Assembly (NCBI RefSeq): GCF_001514145.1
Contig: NZ_KQ948660.1
Coordinates: 351,658-415,657, forward strand
From: Streptomyces canus
GTDB lineage: Bacteria; Actinomycetota; Actinomycetes; Streptomycetales; Streptomycetaceae
Reading direction: 5' to 3'
DNA length: 64,000 nucleotides
Numbering within the stretch: position 1 is the first letter of the stretch; the number at the start of each line of letters is the position of its first letter. The position numbers were made by a program, and so were the translations under genes. This document shows positions 58,960-64,000 of this stretch, piece by piece. Under the pieces are notes generated by a model. It did no database searches, was not told the DNA's origin, and saw nothing but the letters and a program-made list of their open reading frames with translations.

Positions 58960-61857
58960 TCACGGGCCGCCCACCGCATCGGCACCTTCACCGCTCCCAA
59001 GCGCCTCCGCGAGCACCTCCGCGAGATGCCGCCCCCGCACCCCGGCCAGCTGCTCCAGCTGCGTACGGCAGGAGAATCCGTCGGCCAGCACCACCGCGTC
59101 CTCGGGTGCCTGCCGTACCGACGGCAGCAGTTGGTCCTCCGCGCAGGCCCGCGACACCTCGAAGTGTCCTTTCTCGAAGCCGAAGTTGCCGGCCAATCCG
59201 CAGCAGCCGCCGGCCAGGTCGCCGGTGAGTCCGGCGGCGTCGCGCAGCCGGCGGTCGGCCAAGTCGCCCAGGACGGCGTGCTGATGGCAGTGGGTCTGGC
59301 CGACGACCTGCCGGTTCAGGGCCGGTGGCCGCCAGCCGGGGGCGAGTTGCTCCAGCGCCTCCGCGAAGGTGAGGACCCGGGAGGCGAGCCGGGCGGCCCG
59401 CGGATCGTCGTGCAGCAGTTCCGGCAGGTCCGTGCGGAGGGCTGCCGCGCAGCTCGGTTCCAGGACGACGACCGGGGCCGAGGTCTCCAGCACCGGAGCC
59501 ATCAGGTCCAGGGTGCGGCGCAACACCGTACGGGCGTGGTCGAGTTGCCCCGTCGACACGTACGTCAGGCCGCAGCAGACCCGGCCCCGGCCGCGCAGGA
59601 GGGACACCGGGTCGAGGGCGACCGTCCTGCCGTCGCCCACCGGCGCCTTCTCCAGGTGCACGGTGGGAGGGAGCACCACCCGCAGTCCCGCCGCCTCCAG
59701 CACGCGTACGGCGGCCTGTCCCACGGACGGTGAGAGATGCTCGGTGAAGGTGTCCGGCCACAGGATGACCGGTTCACCACCGGCGCCCCGGGCCTTTCGC
59801 CTGTCCCACCACCGGCTGAACGTCTCCGTCGCCACCTTCGGGATCCGCCGCTCGGGCGCGATCCCGCCGAGCCGTTTGGCAACGGCCGCCAACGGCCGTA
59901 CGGAAGCAAGGGCGTTGACCACCACTGCCGCGCGCATACGGTCCACCCCGCGCAGCCACCTCGGCAGCCGGCCCATGCTGTGGTGGGCGGCGGGGCGCCG
60001 TCGACCGGCGTAGTGGTGGTGCAGGAACTCCGCCTTGTACGTGGCCATGTCGACCCCGACCGGGCAGTCGGTGCGGCAGCCCTTGCAGGACAGGCACAGG
60101 TCCAGCGCCTCACGCACCTCCTCGGACCGCCAGCCGTCGGTGACCAACCCGCCCGCCTCACCGGCCAGCATCTCGTGCAGCAGCCGCGCACGCCCGCGCG
60201 TGGAGTGCGCCTCCTCGCCGGTGGCCCGGAAGGACGGGCACATGACGGCGGCCCCGGTCGCCGAGGTCGTACGGCATTTCGCGACGCCGACGCAGCGCCG
60301 TACGGCGGCGGAGAAGTCACCGCCGTCGGCCGGGTACCCGAAGGCGACCTCGACCGGCTCGCGGGGCAGCACGGAGAAGCGGAGGTTGGTGTCGAGGGGG
60401 GCCGGGCGGACCAGCATTCCCGGGTTGAACAGGTCGTCCGGGTCCCAGATGCCCTTCGCCCGCTCGAACAGGGCGACCATCTCCTCGCCGTACATCCTCG
60501 GCAGCAGTTCGGCCCGCGCCTGCCCGTCCCCGTGCTCTCCGGACAGCGACCCGCCGTGCGCCGCCACCAGATCGGCGAGTTCCTCGGAGAAGCGCCGGAA
60601 GCGGGCGATGCCGGGTCCGGTGAGCAGGTCGAAGTCGATGCGGACGTGGATGCAGCCGTCGCCGAAGTGTCCGTACGGGGTGCCTTTCAGGCCGTGGGAG
60701 ACGAGCAGTCCGCGGAAGTCCCGCAGATAGGCGCCGAGCCGCTGCGGCGGCACCGCGCAGTCCTCCCAGCCGGGCCAGGCCTCGGAACCGTCCGGCATCC
60801 GGGTCGCCGTACCGCTGGCGTCCTCGCGGATGCGCCACAGGGCCCGCTGCCCCGCCGGGTCGGTCACCACGAGCGCGTCGAGGACGTCGGCCGCGCGCAC
60901 GACGTCCTCCGCACGCGCGCGTGCCTCGCCCTCGGAGGAGCCGCCCGTCTCCACGAACAGCCAGGCGCCGCCCCGTGGCAGCGCGGCCGTCGAGGGCACC
61001 AGGTCGGCCGCCATGCCCTCCACCGTCAGGGGGCGGTGCACCAGCAGCCCCGCCGCCGCCTCGGCGGCCGCGCCTTCGTCCGCGTACCCGAGCACCGCGA
61101 GCGCACGCGCGCGTGGCGCCTCCACCAGCCGGACGACGGCCTCGGTGAGGACGCCCAGAGTGCCCTCGCTGCCGCAGAAGGACCGGGCGACGTCGGCCCG
61201 GTGTTCCGGCAGGAGGGCGTCCAGGGCGTACCCGGAGATCCGGCGGGGCAGCTCGGGGAAACCGGTCCGCAGCCGTGCCAGTTCCCCGTCGACCAGCTCC
61301 CGCAGCCCCGTCGGCGCCCCGGCCCACTCCTGTCCGAGCCGAAGCCGCTGTCCGCGCGCGGTGACGACGTCCAGCTCCGCCACGCTGTCCGCGGTCGTCC
61401 CCCACGCCACCGAGTGCGAGCCGCACGAGTTGTTGCCGATCATTCCGCCGAGCGTGCACCGGCTGTGGGTGGAGGGGTCGGGCCCGAACCGCAGCCCGTG
61501 CGGCGCGGCGGCGTCCTGGAGCCGGTCGAGCACGAGCCCGGGCTGGACGACGGCGGTACGCGCCTCGGCGTCGAGCGCCAGGACCCGGTTCATGTGCCGG
61601 GTGAAGTCCAGCACGACCCCGGTACCGGTGGCCTGTCCGGCGATGGAGGTACCGCCGCCGCGGGGGACGACGGGTACGCCATGGGTGCGGCAGACCTCCA
61701 GCACGGCGGCCACGTCGTCGGCGTCCCGGGGAGCGACGACCCCGAGAGGGACCCGCCGGTAGTTGGACGCGTCCATGGTGACCAGGGCCCGGGAGGTGAC
61801 GTCGAAACCGACCTCACCCCGGACGGCCTTCCGCAGATCGGCCTCAAGATCCGTCAT
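58960..61857 (-). CDS. FAD-linked dehydrogenase fused to Fe-S (GlpC-like) domain
   Basis: A 965-residue fusion. Residues about 35-210 are a vanillyl-alcohol-oxidase-type FAD domain (PRGGGTSIAGQA, GGMIGNNSCGSHSV), followed by a C-terminal FAD-oxidase domain with YGHFGDGCIHVRI. Residues about 530-620 bear Fe-S ligands including CLSCKGCRTDCPVG, and the end has two CCG motifs (VCCGLTY, GGCCGLAG). This plan matches D-lactate/D-2-hydroxyacid dehydrogenases feeding the quinone pool. ATG at 61857. Confidence 0.88.
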   Translation of the reverse strand: MTDLEADLRKAVRGEVGFDVTSRALVTMDASNYRRVPLGVVAPRDADDVAAVLEVCRTHGVPVVPRGGGTSIAGQATGTGVVLDFTRHMNRVLALDAEARTAVVQPGLVLDRLQDAAAPHGLRFGPDPSTHSRCTLGGMIGNNSCGSHSVAWGTTADSVAELDVVTARGQRLRLGQEWAGAPTGLRELVDGELARLRTGFPELPRRISGYALDALLPEHRADVARSFCGSEGTLGVLTEAVVRLVEAPRARALAVLGYADEGAAAEAAAGLLVHRPLTVEGMAADLVPSTAALPRGGAWLFVETGGSSEGEARARAEDVVRAADVLDALVVTDPAGQRALWRIREDASGTATRMPDGSEAWPGWEDCAVPPQRLGAYLRDFRGLLVSHGLKGTPYGHFGDGCIHVRIDFDLLTGPGIARFRRFSEELADLVAAHGGSLSGEHGDGQARAELLPRMYGEEMVALFERAKGIWDPDDLFNPGMLVRPAPLDTNLRFSVLPREPVEVAFGYPADGGDFSAAVRRCVGVAKCRTTSATGAAVMCPSFRATGEEAHSTRGRARLLHEMLAGEAGGLVTDGWRSEEVREALDLCLSCKGCRTDCPVGVDMATYKAEFLHHHYAGRRRPAAHHSMGRLPRWLRGVDRMRAAVVVNALASVRPLAAVAKRLGGIAPERRIPKVATETFSRWWDRRKARGAGGEPVILWPDTFTEHLSPSVGQAAVRVLEAAGLRVVLPPTVHLEKAPVGDGRTVALDPVSLLRGRGRVCCGLTYVSTGQLDHARTVLRRTLDLMAPVLETSAPVVVLEPSCAAALRTDLPELLHDDPRAARLASRVLTFAEALEQLAPGWRPPALNRQVVGQTHCHQHAVLGDLADRRLRDAAGLTGDLAGGCCGLAGNFGFEKGHFEVSRACAEDQLLPSVRQAPEDAVVLADGFSCRTQLEQLAGVRGRHLAEVLAEALGSGEGADAVGGP

Positions 61858-61910
61858 GACTCCAGCAAACCAGTCCGGTCAACACCGGCGTCTCACCCGA
61901 CGGACTACGT

Positions 61911-61939
61911 TTCGACCAGGTTTCCCCAGCGGCTACGCT
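61911..61939 (+). promoter_or_regulatory. Leaderless promoter of serC
   Basis: TTCGAC (61911-61916) and TACGCT (61934-61939) are 17 bp apart. Transcription would start at the GTG at 61946, giving a leaderless message. Confidence 0.5.
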
Positions 61940-61945
61940 CCCCTC

Positions 61946-63064
61946 GTGGCTGAGATCCAGATTCCCGCTGACATCAAGCCCGCCGACGGTCGTTTCGGCG
62001 CGGGCCCCTCCAAGGTGCGGACGGAAGCGCTGGACGCGCTGGCCGCAACCGGTACCTCCCTCCTCGGCACCTCCCACCGCCAGGCCCCGGTCAAGAACCT
62101 GGTCGGCAAGGTGCGCGAGGGCATCAGTGAGCTGTTCTCCCTCCCCGAGGGCTACGAGGTCGTCCTCGGCAACGGCGGCTCCACCGCGTTCTGGGACGTC
62201 GCGACGCACGGCCTGATCGAGAACAAGTCGCAGCACCTGACCTTCGGCGAGTTCAGCTCGAAGTTCGCCAAGGCCGCCAAGCTGGCCCCCTGGCTGGCCG
62301 AGCCGACGGTGATCTCCAGCGACCCGGGCACCCACCCGGAGCCGCAGGCCGAGGCGGGCGTGGACGTGTACGCGTTCACGCACAACGAGACCTCCACCGG
62401 TGTCGCCGCCCCGGTCAAGCGGGTGGCCGGCGCCGACGAGGGCGCCCTGGTCCTCGTGGACGCCACCTCCGGCGCCGGCGGCCTCCCGGTCGACGTGTCC
62501 GAGACGGACGTCTACTACTTCGCCCCGCAGAAGTCCTTCGCCTCCGACGGCGGCCTGTGGATCGGCGTGTTCTCCCCGGCGGCCATCGAGCGCGCCGAGC
62601 GGATCCACGCGTCCGGCCGCCACGTCCCGGAGTTCTTCTCGCTGCCGACGGCGATCGACAACTCCCGCAAGAACCAGACGTACAACACCCCGGCCCTCGC
62701 CACCCTCTTCCTGCTGAACCAGCAGCTGGAGTGGATCAACGGCCAGGGCGGTCTGGCGTGGTCGACGGCCCGTACGAAGGACTCCTCGACGCGTCTGTAC
62801 AGCTGGGCGGAGGAGTCCAAGCACGCGACCCCGTTCGTCACCGACCCGGCCAAGCGCTCCCAGGTCATCGGCACGATCGACTTCTCGGACGAGGTCGACG
62901 CCGCCGCGATCGCCAAGGTCCTGCGCGCCAACGGCATCGTGGACACCGAGCCCTACCGCAAGCTCGGCCGCAACCAGCTGCGCGTGGCGATGTTCCCGGC
63001 GATCGACCCGGCGGACGTCGAGGCCCTGACGAAGTGCGTGGACTACGTCATCGAGAAGCTGTAA
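61946..63064 (+). CDS. serC: Phosphoserine transaminase
   Basis: A 372-residue PLP enzyme of the actinobacterial SerC type: GAGPSKVR near the start, FTHNETSTGV, and FAPQKSFASDGG with the PLP-binding Lys. It converts 3-phosphohydroxypyruvate and glutamate to phosphoserine in serine synthesis. The GTG at 61946 has no Shine-Dalgarno site, in line with a leaderless transcript. Followed by a strong terminator. Confidence 0.93.
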   Translation: MAEIQIPADIKPADGRFGAGPSKVRTEALDALAATGTSLLGTSHRQAPVKNLVGKVREGISELFSLPEGYEVVLGNGGSTAFWDVATHGLIENKSQHLTFGEFSSKFAKAAKLAPWLAEPTVISSDPGTHPEPQAEAGVDVYAFTHNETSTGVAAPVKRVAGADEGALVLVDATSGAGGLPVDVSETDVYYFAPQKSFASDGGLWIGVFSPAAIERAERIHASGRHVPEFFSLPTAIDNSRKNQTYNTPALATLFLLNQQLEWINGQGGLAWSTARTKDSSTRLYSWAEESKHATPFVTDPAKRSQVIGTIDFSDEVDAAAIAKVLRANGIVDTEPYRKLGRNQLRVAMFPAIDPADVEALTKCVDYVIEKL

Positions 63065-63087
63065 CACCCGCTTCCGCTACGACGACG

Positions 63088-63120
63088 AGGGCGCCCCGCG
63101 CATTGCCGCGGGGCGCCCTT
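63088..63120. terminator. Strong bidirectional terminator after serC
   Basis: AGGGCGCCCCGCG and CGCGGGGCGCCCT form a perfect 13-bp stem with a CATTGC loop, between the convergent serC and Rpn-like genes. Confidence 0.85.
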
Positions 63121-63133
63121 CACGTGCGTCCGG

Positions 63134-64000
63134 CTACTCGTCGGCGACCAGTTCCTCAGCGGTCTTCACGGTCAGGGAACGGTCGAACCAGGTACCCAGC
63201 AGCTCCAGGTCTGTGCAGGACATGACCTGCTCCCGGACGGAGTCGGGGACTTCGACGCCCCGTACTTCAAGGACCCGAAGAATGTCCTCGGCCTTGCCCT
63301 CGGCCTTGCCCTCGGTCTTGACCTCGCGCCACGCCTCCTCCATGACGCTGCCGCCGCCGGGAAAGTTCGGGGTGTACACGGCCATGAGTTCCCTCCAGTG
63401 TTCGCGGCCGGGACCTTCGTCCAGACCGATCTCGACGTACTCCGCCCAGTCCGCGTAGGGCCCCAGCACCGGTGCCACCGCGTCCAGTATCGCAAGGATG
63501 CCCGGGTCCTTGGCGTTGATGAGAATGGAGAATGTGGTGAGCGCCAGGTCTTTCGCCGCCTCCTCCGGATCGGTGATCGGACGCACGCCGATCGGCCCCA
63601 GAACCAAGGGGAACACCTCCATGCTCGTGTGGAAACTGCGCCCGATTCGGATGGGGTCTCTCGCCCACTCCGCCGTCTTCTTGTCCCGGCACACCACCAG
63701 CAGAATCGGCGGCAACCGGTACTTGGCATACATATGCGCCAAGTAGTAGGCCCAGCTGTTGTGCTTGTCCGGGTCCGGATGGCTCTGCGACTCGACAGCG
63801 AGCAGAAACCCGCCTTCGTCGTCGACCGTACGAACCCGGAAGAAGCTGTCCACCCGACGCTCCAACGGCCTGATCTCGGTGAGATCGGTGTCGAGCGGCT
63901 CGATCGAGCTGTACTCGGGGAACCTGACGCCCGCCTCCGGCACGAGACGGGCCAAGAGATCCGGCTCCTGTCGGAAGATCCGATGGACGGCGTCATGTTG
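63134..64000 (-). CDS. Rpn/PD-(D/E)XK nuclease-like protein, 5' end outside window
   Basis: The frame is open to the window end and reads HRIFRQEPDLLARLVPEAG before the first internal start, so the gene begins beyond 64000. The segment FLLAVESQSHPDPDKHNSWAYY carries the Glu-x-Gln form of the PD-(D/E)XK core seen in recombination-promoting Rpn-type proteins. A short KAEGKAEDIL repeat near the C-terminus is also typical. Such proteins are numerous in Streptomyces and their targets are unknown. Confidence 0.75.
   Translation of the reverse strand, partial: QHDAVHRIFRQEPDLLARLVPEAGVRFPEYSSIEPLDTDLTEIRPLERRVDSFFRVRTVDDEGGFLLAVESQSHPDPDKHNSWAYYLAHMYAKYRLPPILLVVCRDKKTAEWARDPIRIGRSFHTSMEVFPLVLGPIGVRPITDPEEAAKDLALTTFSILINAKDPGILAILDAVAPVLGPYADWAEYVEIGLDEGPGREHWRELMAVYTPNFPGGGSVMEEAWREVKTEGKAEGKAEDILRVLEVRGVEVPDSVREQVMSCTDLELLGTWFDRSLTVKTAEELVADE

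Noticed and set aside
1..64000. tRNA, rRNA, phage, integrase or biosynthetic (PKS/NRPS) genes
   Set aside because: I looked for these by characteristic sequences and protein motifs and saw none; a covariance-model scan was not possible.

Overview
The window is GC-rich actinobacterial DNA and most likely comes from a Streptomyces chromosome. The reasons are strong G/C bias at third codon positions, many GTG starts, ATGA/GTGA/TGATG gene couplings, leaderless promoters, and typical streptomycete genes: a DmdR1/IdeR iron regulator, an NsdA-like regulator, RsbW-like and STAS proteins, mycothiol-type DinB/MDMPI folds and an EF-hand protein. No rRNA, tRNA, CRISPR array, prophage or intact transposon was seen. 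Both window ends cut through genes.

Region 1 (1-23.8 kb) is a scattered acyl-CoA catabolic set: DUF35 + DoxX, an NDP-forming acyl-CoA ligase + enoyl-CoA hydratase, a flavin reductase, SDR + acyl-CoA dehydrogenase + zinc alcohol dehydrogenase, a cyclase-fold hydrolase, a tandem acyl-CoA dehydrogenase pair and an AMP-forming CoA ligase. At least six promoter regions of this set carry the same palindrome, CTGAC-N5-GTCAG. They therefore look like one regulon under a TetR-type repressor encoded elsewhere. One of the acyl-CoA dehydrogenases has about 200 residues of minisatellite-encoded repeat inserted in its middle. Unrelated genes lie between (tannase-like esterase, two flavoenzymes, two MFS transporters, a GlxA-type regulator).

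Region 2 (23.7-38.6 kb) holds regulatory and housekeeping genes: EF-hand and STAS proteins, an ECF sigma factor with its zinc anti-sigma partner, purU, an orphan solute-binding lipoprotein, a large Pro/Gln-rich membrane protein with repeated TQ/TS-Y-PPV motifs, an NsdA-like regulator, a prim-pol-like protein, an ABC exporter pair, a 0.4 kb minisatellite, and an alpha/beta hydrolase whose nucleophile serine is replaced by alanine.

Region 3 (38.9-46 kb) has dmdR1 and a divergent SIS-domain gene sharing a DasR-like (dre) site. A 950 bp scar follows, holding the rearranged remains of an IscB nuclease gene and a structured element that may be its omega RNA. RidA, GNAT and PAS-domain genes, pdxH and a citrate synthase come next.

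Region 4 (46-56.2 kb) is one long leftward operon: TIGR03084 protein, AtuA-like protein, biotin-dependent acyl-CoA carboxylase beta and alpha, acyl-CoA dehydrogenase, CoA ligase, enoyl-CoA hydratase and a TetR regulator. The gene set mirrors the Pseudomonas atu (acyclic terpene/citronellol) cluster, and a GCAAGC-N2-GCTTGC operator sits just before the first gene. Region 5 (56.2-64 kb) has an EamA exporter, a GNAT protein, a phosphoesterase, a large FAD/Fe-S dehydrogenase, serC and a Rpn-like nuclease gene cut by the window end.
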